From: Betaproteobacteria bacterium Ga0074130
GTDB lineage: Bacteria; Pseudomonadota; Gammaproteobacteria; Burkholderiales; Rhodocyclaceae
Assembly (NCBI GenBank): GCA_001464495.1
Contig: LNDZ01000026.1
Location: 62,001 to 126,000 of the forward strand
Direction: 5' to 3'
Length of the DNA: 64,000 nt
Shown piece by piece: positions 50,724 to 60,119 of this stretch (the first letter of the stretch is position 1; each line of letters begins with the position of its first letter). A program made the position numbers and the translations under genes. The notes under the pieces were generated by a model. That model did no database searches. It was given only the letters and a program-made list of their open reading frames with translations, and was not told the origin of the DNA.

Positions 50724-50749
50724 CCCGGTCAGCTCCGGGGACAGGCGGA

Positions 50750-51385
50750 ATGGCTCTGAATGAAAGTGGCAAACGCCACCGTAGTAATAAATCCTGGATG
50801 CAGGAGCACGTAAATGACCCTTATGTGAAGCGTGCTAAGGCTGAAGGCTGGCGCTCGCGTGCGGCTTTCAAACTAATCGAGGTTGATGCCAAGGACAAGC
50901 TGCTGAAACCGGGCATGACCGTGGTCGATTTGGGCTCTGCACCCGGCAGCTGGTCGCAGGTGGCAGCAAAGAAGATTAAGCCGAATGGCATTTTGGTCGC
51001 GCTGGATCTCTTGGAGATGGATGCAATTCCAGATGTAGCCTTTATCCGCGGCGATTTCCGTGAGGATGAGATCTTGAAACAGCTGGAAGAAAACCTAGCC
51101 GGACGTCAGGTTGATCTTGTTTTATCTGACATGGCACCCAATATGTCGGGTGTAAGCGTTTCAGATCAGGCGCGGGTCATGTATCTGGCTGAACTGACAC
51201 TGGATTTTTGTCGTGGTCACCTGAAACCTGGCGGCGATTTGTTGGTCAAGGTCTTCATGGGCAGCGGCTTTGAAGAGCTGCGAAATGAGATGCGTGAGGT
51301 CTTTAATCAGGTCTTGGTGCGCAAGCCAGAGGCCTCGAGAGACCGTAGTGCTGAAACCTATTTGCTTGCGCGTGGTCGTAAATAA
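50750..51385 (+). CDS. rlmE: 23S rRNA (uridine2552-2'-O) methyltransferase RlmE (FtsJ)
   Basis: Methylates U2552 of 23S rRNA late in 50S assembly, using S-adenosylmethionine. The 211-residue protein has the catalytic K-D-K-E set in [33 protein letters not shown] and the SAM loop [15 protein letters not shown]. The start is ATG 50750. It is followed by ftsH, as in E. coli, where both are heat-shock genes. Confidence 0.97.
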   Translation: MALNESGKRHRSNKSWMQEHVNDPYVKRAKAEGWRSRAAFKLIEVDAKDKLLKPGMTVVDLGSAPGSWSQVAAKKIKPNGILVALDLLEMDAIPDVAFIRGDFREDEILKQLEENLAGRQVDLVLSDMAPNMSGVSVSDQARVMYLAELTLDFCRGHLKPGGDLLVKVFMGSGFEELRNEMREVFNQVLVRKPEASRDRSAETYLLARGRK

Positions 51386-51420
51386 GAGTTCGCATGCGCA
51401 AAAGCTATACCGCCCATAGT

Positions 51421-51449
51421 TTGCAGCCATGGGCAATCGGCTCTAGAAT
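51421..51449 (+). promoter_or_regulatory. sigma-70 promoter candidate of ftsH
   Basis: TTGCAG, 17 bases, TAGAAT in the 115-base rlmE-ftsH gap. Start would be about 51456, 45 bases ahead of ftsH. A small GCCCAT/ATGGGC inverted repeat overlaps its -35 and spacer. Confidence 0.55.
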
Positions 51450-51500
51450 GAGACTTGGCAGTTTTACAGAGAAGCCCAATTCGGGCGAGCGAGGCAAGCT

Positions 51501-53384
51501 TTGAACAATCTTTTCAAGAATATTGCGATCTGGATGGTGATTGGCATTGTGCTAATGACGGTCTTCAACCAGTTCAGCACGCGTCAGTCGACCCAGAACA
51601 CCATCGACTACTCTCAGTTCCTGGACGAGGTAAAGCAGGGGCGTATTAGCAAGGTCACCATTCAGGGACGTACGCTGGAAGCCACAGGCACTGACGGCAA
51701 AAAGCTGATTGCCTATGCACCGCCGGATCTGTGGATGGTCTCTGACCTTCTCAAGTACAACGTCAAGGTGGTGGCTAAGCCAGAAGAGGAGCAATCTTTC
51801 CTCACCAGCATCTTCGTGTCTTGGTTCCCCATGCTGCTCCTGATCGGCGTCTGGATTTTCTTCATGCGCCAGATGCAGGGCGGAGGTAAGGGCGGTGCCT
51901 TCTCGTTCGGCAAGAGCAAGGCACGCATGATGGATCAGGCCACTAACGCGATCACCTTTGCAGACGTCGCCGGTTGCGACGAAGCCAAGGAAGATGTATC
52001 TGAGCTGGTTGATTTCCTGCGTGATCCTTCCAAGTTTCAAAAGCTGGGCGGTCGCATCCCGCGTGGTGTGCTGATGGTTGGCTCTCCGGGTACGGGTAAG
52101 ACTCTGCTCGCCAAGGCGATTGCAGGCGAGGCCAAGGTGCCATTCTTCTCGATCTCCGGTTCTGACTTCGTTGAAATGTTCGTTGGTGTCGGCGCTGCCC
52201 GCGTCCGCGACATGTTCGAAAACGCCAAGAAGCATGCCCCGTGCATCATCTTCATTGACGAAATCGACGCTGTCGGTCGTCAGCGCGGTGCCGGTCTCGG
52301 TGGCGGTAACGACGAACGCGAACAGACGCTCAACCAATTGCTGGTTGAAATGGACGGCTTTGAAGGCACCACTGGCGTAATCGTGATTGCTGCGACAAAC
52401 CGTCCAGATGTGCTCGACCCTGCGCTGATGCGTCCGGGGCGCTTTGACCGTCAAGTGATTGTGCCGCTGCCCGATATTCGTGGTCGTGAGCAGATTCTCA
52501 GCGTGCATATGCGCAAGGTGCCGATTGATCAGGATGTGGATGCCAATGTGCTGGCGCGTGGTACGCCCGGTATGTCAGGTGCAGACCTTGCCAATCTGGT
52601 GAACGAGGCTGCCTTGTTTGCTGCGCGTCAGAATAAGCGCGTGGTCGACATGGAGGATTTTGAAAAGGCCAAGGACAAGATCTTCATGGGTGCCGAGCGC
52701 AAGTCCATGGTCATGTCCGAGGAAGAGCGCATCATGACTGCGTATCACGAGTCCGGTCATGCCGTGGTGGCCAAGCTGCTGCCGCGCGTTGATCCGGTTC
52801 ACAAGGTTACGATCATCCCGCGCGGTCGCGCGCTGGGTGTGACTTGGACCTTGCCTGAGCGTGATTCGCTGGGCCAAGATCGCGACCAGATGCTGCAACG
52901 TATTTCGATGGCACTGGGTGGTCGTATCGCCGAAGAGGTGTTCATGAATCGCATGACCACCGGCGCATCGAGTGACTTTGAACACGCGACTAACATTGCC
53001 CGCAACATGGTCACGCGTTATGGCATGTCCGATGCACTGGGCACCATGGTGTATGGCGAAAATGAGGGCGAGGTTTTCCTTGGCCGCTCGGTAACAACGA
53101 CCAAGAATTTGTCGGAAGCCACCATGCAGAAGGTGGATGCAGAAATTCGTCGCATCATCGATGAGCAGTACAAGATTGCTCGCTCGCTGATCGAAGAGAA
53201 TCGTGACAAGGTCGAGATCATGACCAAGGCGCTACTCGAGTGGGAGACGCTGGATGCCGAGCAAGTGACCGACATCATGGAAGGTCGTCCGCCACGTGCC
53301 CCTAAGCCGAGCGCCAGCATTGCCAAGCCGCCTGCTGATAGCAGCAGCCCAGGCGCCGCACCGAACGCTACCGCACCGGCCTGA
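51501..53384 (+). CDS. ftsH: ATP-dependent zinc metalloprotease FtsH
   Basis: A 627-residue membrane-bound AAA+ protease that removes misfolded membrane proteins and regulators such as sigma-32 and LpxC in E. coli. Two membrane helices (about 5-24 and 102-121) flank a periplasmic domain. AAA+ motifs are [13 protein letters not shown] and [15 protein letters not shown] with SRH arginines ([18 protein letters not shown]). The zinc site is [10 protein letters not shown]. The start is TTG at 51501, supported by GAGGCAAG just upstream and by the conserved N-terminus [10 protein letters not shown]. Pro/Ala/Ser-rich tail. Confidence 0.97.
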   Translation: MNNLFKNIAIWMVIGIVLMTVFNQFSTRQSTQNTIDYSQFLDEVKQGRISKVTIQGRTLEATGTDGKKLIAYAPPDLWMVSDLLKYNVKVVAKPEEEQSFLTSIFVSWFPMLLLIGVWIFFMRQMQGGGKGGAFSFGKSKARMMDQATNAITFADVAGCDEAKEDVSELVDFLRDPSKFQKLGGRIPRGVLMVGSPGTGKTLLAKAIAGEAKVPFFSISGSDFVEMFVGVGAARVRDMFENAKKHAPCIIFIDEIDAVGRQRGAGLGGGNDEREQTLNQLLVEMDGFEGTTGVIVIAATNRPDVLDPALMRPGRFDRQVIVPLPDIRGREQILSVHMRKVPIDQDVDANVLARGTPGMSGADLANLVNEAALFAARQNKRVVDMEDFEKAKDKIFMGAERKSMVMSEEERIMTAYHESGHAVVAKLLPRVDPVHKVTIIPRGRALGVTWTLPERDSLGQDRDQMLQRISMALGGRIAEEVFMNRMTTGASSDFEHATNIARNMVTRYGMSDALGTMVYGENEGEVFLGRSVTTTKNLSEATMQKVDAEIRRIIDEQYKIARSLIEENRDKVEIMTKALLEWETLDAEQVTDIMEGRPPRAPKPSASIAKPPADSSSPGAAPNATAPA

Positions 53385-53403
53385 GTCTAATTCACCCCCC
53401 AAC

Positions 53404-53437
53404 AAACCGGATTGCGAGTTTTCGCAATCCGGTTTTT
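53404..53437 (+). terminator. intrinsic terminator after ftsH
   Basis: A 14-base perfect stem (AAACCGGATTGCGA with TCGCAATCCGGTTT) around GTTT, followed by TTCTTT. It ends about 20 bases before folP, so folP needs read-through or its own promoter. Confidence 0.92.
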
Positions 53438-53456
53438 CTTTATGGATGCTCTGTCA

Positions 53457-54284
53457 ATGCGTTTGAGCTGCGGCCGCTACACACTCAACCTTGAGCGCCC
53501 ATTGATCATGGGCATTGTCAATGTCACCGCCGACTCCTTTTCCGGTGATGGACATGCGCGCGCCGGCCTGACAGCAGCTCTCCAGCATGCAGAACAACTG
53601 CTCTCTGAGGGCGCCGACATGCTGGATATCGGTGGCGAGTCGTCGCGACCCGGCGCCGAGCCTGTTTCCGAAGCCGAGGAGCTGGCGCGCGTGGTGCCGC
53701 TGGTGGAAGCACTACGCAACTGCGGTGTGCCCCTGTCCGTTGATACCGTCAAGCCGACTGTCATGCGTGCAGCCATTACCGCTGGCGCAGACTTGATCAA
53801 TGACATTGCAGCCTTGCAGGCTGAAGGGGCGCTTGAGGCGGTCGCAGCAAGTAACGTGGCGGTCTGCCTGATGCACATGCAGGGCACCCCGGGTACCATG
53901 CAGGCCGACCCACAATATGGGGATGTGGTCGCAGAAGTTACGCACTTTCTCGCCGGGCGGGTTGCCATCGCTGAGGCTGCGGGGATTGCCCGCGAGCGTA
54001 TTATGCTCGACCCCGGCTTTGGCTTCGGCAAGCGTCTGGAACACAATGCCACCCTGTTCAAGGCGTTGCCGCAGCTTCAGCATTTTGACTTGCCGCTCCT
54101 AGTAGGCGTGTCGCGCAAGTCCATGCTTGGACAGATCACGGGTCGGGATGTGAGCGAGCGCATGCCCGCCAGCATCGCCGCCGCCATGCTGGCCGTACAG
54201 CAGGGTGCACACATCATCCGCGTGCATGATGTGGCGGCTACAAAAGATGCTTTGGCGGTACTATCCGCCCTTGGAGGAAGTTAA
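53457..54284 (+). CDS. folP: dihydropteroate synthase FolP
   Basis: Joins p-aminobenzoate to dihydropterin pyrophosphate; target of sulfonamides. A TIM barrel of 275 residues from ATG 53457 (MRLSCGRYTLNLERPLIMGIVN), which fits the family start; ATG 53442 is possible but lacks a ribosome-binding site. Motifs: IMGIVNVTADSFSGDG, DMLDIGGESSRPGAEPVS, LINDIAAL, LMHMQGTPGTMQ, LDPGFGFGK, and VGVSRKSMLG. Loop 1 is usually NVTPDSFSDGG; here the Pro is Ala and one residue is inserted or shifted. It lies 3 bases before glmM, as usual. Confidence 0.95.
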   Translation: MRLSCGRYTLNLERPLIMGIVNVTADSFSGDGHARAGLTAALQHAEQLLSEGADMLDIGGESSRPGAEPVSEAEELARVVPLVEALRNCGVPLSVDTVKPTVMRAAITAGADLINDIAALQAEGALEAVAASNVAVCLMHMQGTPGTMQADPQYGDVVAEVTHFLAGRVAIAEAAGIARERIMLDPGFGFGKRLEHNATLFKALPQLQHFDLPLLVGVSRKSMLGQITGRDVSERMPASIAAAMLAVQQGAHIIRVHDVAATKDALAVLSALGGS

Positions 54285-54287
54285 GCG

Positions 54288-55655
54288 ATGACCCGCAAGT
54301 ATTTTGGAACCGATGGCGTGCGTGGCCAAGTCGGTACCCTGCCGATTACCCCCGAATTCATCATGCGTCTTGGTTACGCTGCTGGCATGACGCTGGCGCA
54401 CAACCCGGAGGCGCGCGGCCATCTCAAGGCCAGTGATCGCCCAGCCGTGCTGATTGGCAAAGACACCCGCATTTCGGGGTATATGCTCGAAGCCGCTCTT
54501 GAAGCAGGCTTTTCTGCAGCTGGAGTGGATGTGATGCTGTGTGGACCGCTGCCGACGCCGGCAGTGGCTTATTTGACCCGTGCTTTACGTCTGCAAGCTG
54601 GCGTGGTGATTTCTGCTTCGCACAATCCCTACGACGACAATGGCATCAAGTTCTTCTCGGCACAGGGCACCAAGCTACCCGACAACGTGGAGCTGGAGAT
54701 AGAACGTCGGCTCGACGAAGCCATGAGCTGCCAAGCCTCGGCCCAGCTGGGTCGTGCTGTACGCATTGCCGATGCGGCCGGGCGTTACATCGAATTCTGC
54801 AAGAGCACTTTCCCGAATGACCTGGATTTGCGCGGTTTGAAGATCGTGGTCGATTGCGCGCATGGCGCCGCCTACCATGTAGCACCTGCCGTCTTCCATG
54901 AGCTCGGTGCCGAGGTGGTGAGTATCGGCGCTAGCCCGAATGGCCTGAATATCAATGATGCTGTAGGTGCCACCGCGCCCGATAGTCTGCGTCGTGCCGT
55001 ACTTGAGCATCAGGCGGACATTGGCGTTGCACTCGATGGCGATGGTGATCGTCTGGTCATGGCGGACGCTAGCGGCAAACTGTATGACGGCGATATGTTG
55101 CTGTATGTGATTGCCCGCCAGCAGGCTAAGCAAGGCAAGGTTGCCGGCGTGGTTGGCACCTTGATGAGTAATCTTGGTTTTGAGCATGCCCTCGGACGCC
55201 TTGGCATTGACTTTACCCGCGCCAAGGTGGGTGATCGCTATGTGCTGGAGCTGATGCAGGAGCGTAACTGGCAGCTTGGCGGCGAGAACTCCGGCCACAT
55301 CATCTGCCTCGACAAGCACAGCACCGGTGACGGCATCATCGCCGCATTGCAGGTATTGGCAGCGTTGCGTATCGGTGGCGAGTCGCTCGCGTTAGCGTGT
55401 GCGGATTTGAGTATGTATCCGCAAAAGCTCATCAATGTTCGCTTGCCACTGGGCTTTGACTGGAAGTCAGACCCGGGTATTCGTGAGGCGGCTGACCATG
55501 CAGAAAAGTCGCTCAACGGCAGTGGGCGTGTCCTGCTACGACCCTCAGGTACCGAGCCTTTGCTGCGCGTGATGGTAGAAGGCGAAAGTGAGAAGGATGT
55601 GCTTGCGCATGCTGAGGCGATTGCCGCTGCTGCAAGGGCGGCTACAGGCAACTAA
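54288..55655 (+). CDS. glmM: phosphoglucosamine mutase GlmM
   Basis: Interconverts glucosamine 6- and 1-phosphate for UDP-GlcNAc, precursor of peptidoglycan and lipid A. The 455-residue product has the phosphoserine at Ser111 in [16 protein letters not shown], the metal-binding loop [11 protein letters not shown], the sugar-binding GGENSGHII and the phosphate site [16 protein letters not shown]. folP-glmM adjacency is conserved in proteobacteria. A terminator follows 70 bases later. Confidence 0.98.
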   Translation: MTRKYFGTDGVRGQVGTLPITPEFIMRLGYAAGMTLAHNPEARGHLKASDRPAVLIGKDTRISGYMLEAALEAGFSAAGVDVMLCGPLPTPAVAYLTRALRLQAGVVISASHNPYDDNGIKFFSAQGTKLPDNVELEIERRLDEAMSCQASAQLGRAVRIADAAGRYIEFCKSTFPNDLDLRGLKIVVDCAHGAAYHVAPAVFHELGAEVVSIGASPNGLNINDAVGATAPDSLRRAVLEHQADIGVALDGDGDRLVMADASGKLYDGDMLLYVIARQQAKQGKVAGVVGTLMSNLGFEHALGRLGIDFTRAKVGDRYVLELMQERNWQLGGENSGHIICLDKHSTGDGIIAALQVLAALRIGGESLALACADLSMYPQKLINVRLPLGFDWKSDPGIREAADHAEKSLNGSGRVLLRPSGTEPLLRVMVEGESEKDVLAHAEAIAAAARAATGN

Positions 55656-55723
55656 ATAGTAACTAAGCGGGCAAATAAGCAAGCAAGTTGGCCAACCTAA
55701 GCGATGTGGCTACAGCCTAAAGA

Positions 55724-55751
55724 AAAACGGCCTTCCAGTGGAGGCCGTTTT
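55724..55751. terminator. bidirectional terminator between glmM and the OlsB-like gene
   Basis: AAAACGGCCT and AGGCCGTTTT form a 10-base stem with an 8-base loop between convergent genes, with A/T runs on both sides. Confidence 0.88.
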
Positions 55752-55767
55752 CTATTGAGCTTGCGGA

Positions 55768-56547
55768 TTATGCAGCGACTTCTTGATGCAGGAAGTGGCG
55801 GGCATAGCGCTGATTGATCTGTGCCATTGGCAGCAGCATGAATAGATCGGCGGTGTTGAAATCGGGGTCCCAAGCGGGTTCGCCGCAGACATGTGCACCG
55901 GCACGTAGGTAGCCCTTGATCAGCGGCGGAATTTCAGCCTTTGCACCCGTAACCAGATGCTCAAAGGGTAGCGGGTGGCGTGGGAACACGCGATACTCGG
56001 GCGGGGCGATGTAGTCATCAATCAGCTGCACGAACAGGTTTGAGGCGTTGTGGCCGCCATCGGCCATGCCGACACTGGCGCATCCGATCAGATAGTCATA
56101 GCCCTTGCTAATCATGAACTCAGCCAGCTTGGCCCATAGCAGGCTGATGATGGTGCCATTACGGTAGTCTGCATCAATGCAGGAGCGGCCGACTTCGACG
56201 ATCTTGCCGCGCAGGTGCTGCAGGCGAGTTAGGTCGAATTCATTGTCTGAGTAGAAGTTGCCAACGCGGGCTGCAGCTTCTGGGGTCAGGATGCGGTAGG
56301 TGCCGACGATGCGATCAGCAGTTTCGTCGCGCACAATCAGGTGCTCGCAGAAGGCATCGTAGAGATCACTGTCGACACCTGGTGTGCGCGGGCTGAGGCG
56401 GGCGCCCATTTCTTCAGCGAAGACACGATAGCGCAGACGCTGTGCTTCCAGAATGTCTTCTGCGGTGCGGGCCAGCTCAACTACATAGTGTGGCTTGGCG
56501 TTCTTAGTGGTTTGTCCTGCTGGTGCGGCGTTGTGGGTCTGCAGCAT
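55768..56547 (-). CDS. GNAT-fold N-acyltransferase, OlsB-like (ornithine lipid first step)
   Basis: A 259-residue cytoplasmic protein of the Acetyltransf_5 group that includes OlsB, which transfers a 3-hydroxyacyl chain from acyl-ACP to the alpha-amino group of ornithine (lyso-ornithine lipid). Matching segments are RYRVFAEEMGARL, DAFCEHLIVRD, RIVGTYRIL, FYSDNEFDLTRL, VEVGRSCIDADYRNG, LLWAKLAEFM, and LIGCASVGM. The start is ATG 56547, with GAGGAG six bases upstream; a longer frame to 56574 is possible. No olsA-type acyltransferase lies next to it. Other acyl-amino-acid synthases share the fold, so the substrate is uncertain. Confidence 0.82.
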   Translation of the reverse strand: MLQTHNAAPAGQTTKNAKPHYVVELARTAEDILEAQRLRYRVFAEEMGARLSPRTPGVDSDLYDAFCEHLIVRDETADRIVGTYRILTPEAAARVGNFYSDNEFDLTRLQHLRGKIVEVGRSCIDADYRNGTIISLLWAKLAEFMISKGYDYLIGCASVGMADGGHNASNLFVQLIDDYIAPPEYRVFPRHPLPFEHLVTGAKAEIPPLIKGYLRAGAHVCGEPAWDPDFNTADLFMLLPMAQINQRYARHFLHQEVAA

Positions 56548-56619
56548 GTTCATCTCCTCGTGGATGATTACCATGTGCGTATTTTCTCGACCCCGTGTTA
56601 CCCCTCAGTGAAATCTACG

Positions 56620-58491
56620 TTACGTGCGGATGACAGTGGTGCCCGGGCGGCGGCGCTCAATGAAGAGGCTATTACCACCTTGCTTCTTCGCCTGTTTCTT
56701 GGCTTCTGCCATGCACGCTGAAATCTCGTTGTGCGAACTGTACTGGCAGGGCTCGACCATGACGCAACCAATTGATAGCGTAGGGAGCGGGTGAAAGGTG
56801 GGGGTACCGCGTCTGTCTTCGCCGCTTAAGCCGCCTTGCGCCAGATCACCGGCATCAATCATCTGTCGGATGTGCGTTTCAAAGCGCAGCAAGGCTTGCT
56901 CGCAGCGCTCCTTCCAGTCGACACTTTGCATCAGCAGGACAAAGTCGTCGCCGCCGATATGACCGACAAAGTCGACCCGTTCGTCGCATATCGCTGTCAG
57001 CTCGCTGCCCAGCATCTGGATAACCTCATCGCCACGCCGATAGCCATACGCATCGTTGTAAGGCTTGAAGTGACAGATATCGACGTAACAGGCGACAAAT
57101 TGCCCACTGTTTTCGAGCAGGCGATCAATGTGTTCATTGACTGGCACATTGCCCGGCAGCTGCGTTAGCGGATTGGCATAGCGTGCCGAGCGCATCTGCA
57201 TCTCGGTAATCAGTACCATCAAGTCTTGCGTGTCGGCAACGCCCGCATAGCGACCTTGTTCAGTTAGGATCAGGCCATCGTAAAGCTGATGCCGCTTGGC
57301 ACTACCTAGCAGGCCACCTACCTCGTTCACATTCGTGTCGCAATCCACAATCAGCGGATGCTTGTCCATGAATAGTGCACAGGGGCGCTTGCCATACAGC
57401 TCACGCTGGTAGAGTCGCGCAAAGCGTTCGATCAGTGTGTGGCGGTTGATCATGCCAACCGGTAGACCGGCACTCACCACGGGCAGCGCGTGCAGTTCTG
57501 CATCCGCTTCGAAGCGCGCAAAGACAGCGTCGTTATCCAACTCGGGTGCTACCGGTACGACTTTTTTCAGCAGCGGTGCTACCGTGACGCACTGGCTGTT
57601 ACCCGCGCTTTGTGGAAAGACCGTAATACGGCCGGCATCCAGCAGACGCAAGATGGCCGGTGAGGGTTCGGGCTCTGGCTGTGTCTGCGGTCGGCAGATC
57701 AGATAACCCTGACCGCAGCGAATGCCCAGATCGCGAATGGTTGCAAACTCGGCTTCTTCCTCAATACCCTCGGCAATCAGTGTCGCGTGGCAGGCCTCGG
57801 CGATTTCAACCATGGCACGCGCTAGGCGGAACTTGAGTACATCGTTACCAATGCCGGAGATAAAGTGGCGATCAATCTTCACGAACTCTGGACGGATTTC
57901 CGACCACATGCGCAGGTTGGAAAAGCCCTCGCCCAGATCATCAATCGCAAAGCTGTAGCCAAGACGGCGGTAGCGCGCCAGCACTTCGCGAAATACCGAG
58001 AAGTCCGTGACCTTCTGATTCTCGGTGATTTCGATAACGATCTGGTCTGGACGCAAGCCTTGCGATGCCATGGCCTGCAGCATGTCGTCATGCATGAGCA
58101 CCGGGTCACCCAGCATACTCGCGCTCAGGTTGATGAACAGCTTGCAGTCCGGCGCCAGCTGTTGCGTGCGCAGGCGCGCGAACTCACGGATGGCGGCTGC
58201 ACGGCAGGCGTGTTCTAGCTCGCGGCGCAAGTTGCCTTGCTGGGCTGCCTCAAACAACGCGGCGGGGCTGTGCATGGCCGTGTCTTTGGGGCCACGAATT
58301 AGCGCCTCGTACCCCAGATATTTGCGGCCATGCATGTCCAGTACGGGCTGGAATACAACGCTCAATGCGTTGTCGCGCAGAATGCGGCGTAGTGCGGCCA
58401 CCTGCGGCAACAGGCCGCTGCGGGAGACACTGCCTACTGGCCCGGCCCAAACGGGCGCCGGTACAGAGTCGAGAACGGGGATGGGGGTCAT
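56620..58491 (-). CDS. EAL-CBS-GGDEF cyclic-di-GMP signalling protein
   Basis: A 623-residue soluble protein with the EAL domain first (about 35-280), a CBS pair (about 300-430) and the GGDEF domain last (about 445-600). EAL motifs: YEALIRG (Glu62), INLSASML, EITEN, DDLGEGFSNL, VKIDRHFI, AEGIEEEAE, and CGQGYL, with acids and lysine present, so phosphodiesterase activity is plausible. GGDEF reads GGDDF (513-517), close to functional. CBS domains usually bind adenosyl ligands. This order, with no membrane segment, matches a recognised family of EAL-CBS-GGDEF proteins; whether it makes or breaks cyclic-di-GMP is unclear. Confidence 0.9.
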   Translation of the reverse strand: MTPIPVLDSVPAPVWAGPVGSVSRSGLLPQVAALRRILRDNALSVVFQPVLDMHGRKYLGYEALIRGPKDTAMHSPAALFEAAQQGNLRRELEHACRAAAIREFARLRTQQLAPDCKLFINLSASMLGDPVLMHDDMLQAMASQGLRPDQIVIEITENQKVTDFSVFREVLARYRRLGYSFAIDDLGEGFSNLRMWSEIRPEFVKIDRHFISGIGNDVLKFRLARAMVEIAEACHATLIAEGIEEEAEFATIRDLGIRCGQGYLICRPQTQPEPEPSPAILRLLDAGRITVFPQSAGNSQCVTVAPLLKKVVPVAPELDNDAVFARFEADAELHALPVVSAGLPVGMINRHTLIERFARLYQRELYGKRPCALFMDKHPLIVDCDTNVNEVGGLLGSAKRHQLYDGLILTEQGRYAGVADTQDLMVLITEMQMRSARYANPLTQLPGNVPVNEHIDRLLENSGQFVACYVDICHFKPYNDAYGYRRGDEVIQMLGSELTAICDERVDFVGHIGGDDFVLLMQSVDWKERCEQALLRFETHIRQMIDAGDLAQGGLSGEDRRGTPTFHPLPTLSIGCVMVEPCQYSSHNEISACMAEAKKQAKKQGGNSLFIERRRPGTTVIRT

Positions 58492-58624
58492 GCTGGCCTC
58501 ACTGACGCTTGGGTGAGCCTGAGACTAACCAGTGCGTATTACATTGGCGTGACAAAAGTACTGAAAACAAAACGTCATCACATCAACATCTGGCCGTCAT
58601 GTCGCAGACGCACAGTGTGCGGCC

Positions 58625-59488
58625 ATGAAGACTCAGCGTTCGTCATGCTTTTCACGGTTGCTCTGGCTACCACCCTTGCTACTGACAGCGAGCGATGCAT
58701 TTGCTTGGGGCTTGTACACCCATGTGTGGTTCGCGCAATCGCTGCTCTGGCTGGTGCCGCTGGCCGATCCGCGCTTTCGTAGTGCCGCACGTAAGTTACC
58801 CCGCTTGGTCATGGCCGGTGCCTGTTTGCCAGACTTGGCGGTGATACGTGGCATCGCCCGATCGGATAACTTTGCCGATAGCCATGACTGGGCACTGGCT
58901 GCGTCGCAGCTTGAACATGCTGATTGTGATGAATCCCGCGCACTGGCCTTGGGATATGCCAGCCATCTGCTGACGGATATTTTTGCGCACAATCATTTTG
59001 TGCCCGCACATGAAAATGTCTGGGCCAACGTGCCTGTAGTGACGCATGCGAGTTGCGAGTGGGCGCTAGATCATCATGTGCGCAAGCAGTTGTTTGCAAC
59101 ACCGGGCCAATTGCTCAATAGCGAGCGTGCCACTATTGTGAGCTATCTAAATAGTGCATTCGATTGCCCAGCAGATGAAGCCACCCGCTTGATCAATACG
59201 CTGGGGTGTGCTGATCGTTTGCTGCGCTTTAGTCGTTTGCCAGCTGTTGCACATGTGGCAGGCAAGCTCGGTGACAGGCGGATGGTGCGTCGTTTTAATC
59301 ACTATCTTGATCAGACTGTGCGTCGCCTGCCGCAGATTAACGCGCTGTTGGTCGGAGAGTACCCGCAGTGGAGCGCCAACCCACCACGCCATCTTGCACA
59401 CACTGCAATTGCTGGCGCATCGCTGCAAACCTTGCGTTCGCGACTGAGCTTGCCGGCGGATGTTTTTCTGAACACCGATAACATCTAA
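58625..59488 (+). CDS. secreted zinc-dependent phospholipase C-like protein
   Basis: A 287-residue exported protein. The signal peptide ends at DAFA, so the mature protein would begin with Trp28 (WGLYTHVWFAQ). In the zinc-dependent phospholipase C family (PF00882; Bacillus cereus PC-PLC), the mature N-terminal Trp is a zinc ligand, so this fit is meaningful. Further His/Asp clusters are DSHDW, YASHLLTDIFAHNHFVPAHE and others typical of the family's metal sites. Likely periplasmic or secreted; it would release diacylglycerol from phospholipid if active. Activity and substrate are inferred. Divergent from the EAL-CBS-GGDEF gene. Confidence 0.8.
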   Translation: MKTQRSSCFSRLLWLPPLLLTASDAFAWGLYTHVWFAQSLLWLVPLADPRFRSAARKLPRLVMAGACLPDLAVIRGIARSDNFADSHDWALAASQLEHADCDESRALALGYASHLLTDIFAHNHFVPAHENVWANVPVVTHASCEWALDHHVRKQLFATPGQLLNSERATIVSYLNSAFDCPADEATRLINTLGCADRLLRFSRLPAVAHVAGKLGDRRMVRRFNHYLDQTVRRLPQINALLVGEYPQWSANPPRHLAHTAIAGASLQTLRSRLSLPADVFLNTDNI

Positions 59489-59516
59489 AAAAACGGCACC
59501 CCGTGATGGGGTGCCG
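59487..59516 (-). terminator. terminator of the glycosyltransferase-PAP2 operon
   Basis: Minus strand: CGGCACCCC/GGGGTGCCG stem with a 5-base loop, then seven T. It lies 73 bases after the PAP2 stop and touches the phospholipase gene stop; on the plus strand no T run follows. Confidence 0.88.
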
Positions 59517-59588
59517 AGCAGGGCACAGCAGGAATTAGAAATAACTAAGATTAACCAACGACCAAGGCGCACTACGCAAGTGTGTCGA

Positions 59589-60119
59589 TCACAGCCCAAT
59601 CGCGATCTGGGCGACACCCAGACCGATCAAAGCACCTGCCAGTACATCACTCGGATAGTGCAGACCAAGGATGGGGCGTGAGGCTGCAATCAGGAACACA
59701 AAGGGCCACAGGATCATCGCCAGCTGTGGATAGGCGCTGCTGGCGATGGCTGTGAAACAGACCGCGTGCAGGGTGTGGCCGGACGGAAAGCTGAAACGAT
59801 CAAGTGCTGGCGCTGCTGCTGTGATCGCTACATACACTTGGTAGGGGCGCGGGCGCGAGGTGCGAGTCTTCAAGTATTTGTAGATCGCCAGACAGGCTAG
59901 CCCCGCCAGCACCATGCGGATCACAGTAGGCACCGCCTCCATGCCCTCACTGAGTAAAAGGGCGGCCATCAGGCTGTACCAGAACACCCCGTTGCCGAGA
60001 CGGCTGACGATACGGAACAGCACGCACAATAGCGCGTGCCGGCTGATGCGGTTACAGCGCAAGCAGAGCGCTAGGTCGAGGGTGTTAATCCGGTGCCAGG
60101 ACGACGTCATGTGTTCCAT
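59589..60119 (-). CDS. PAP2-family membrane phosphatase
   Basis: A 176-residue inner-membrane protein with about five helices and the full acid-phosphatase/PAP2 triad: KTRTSRPRP (K-x6-RP), PSGHTLH, and SRPILGLHYPSD (SR-x5-H-x3-D). Such enzymes remove phosphate from phosphatidate, undecaprenyl pyrophosphate or related lipids in the periplasmic leaflet. The start is ATG 60119 with AAGGAG (60125-60130) five bases upstream, which overlaps the end of the preceding glycosyltransferase gene by 35 bases. This overlap implies coupling; a role in phosphatidate to diacylglycerol conversion would fit the neighbours. Confidence 0.88.
   Translation of the reverse strand: MEHMTSSWHRINTLDLALCLRCNRISRHALLCVLFRIVSRLGNGVFWYSLMAALLLSEGMEAVPTVIRMVLAGLACLAIYKYLKTRTSRPRPYQVYVAITAAAPALDRFSFPSGHTLHAVCFTAIASSAYPQLAMILWPFVFLIAASRPILGLHYPSDVLAGALIGLGVAQIAIGL

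Noticed and set aside
56619..56636. Pho box for the OlsB-like gene (minus strand CTGTCAT plus a poor second half)
   Set aside because: About 11 of 18 matches, inside the end of the EAL gene, with no -10 at the required distance.
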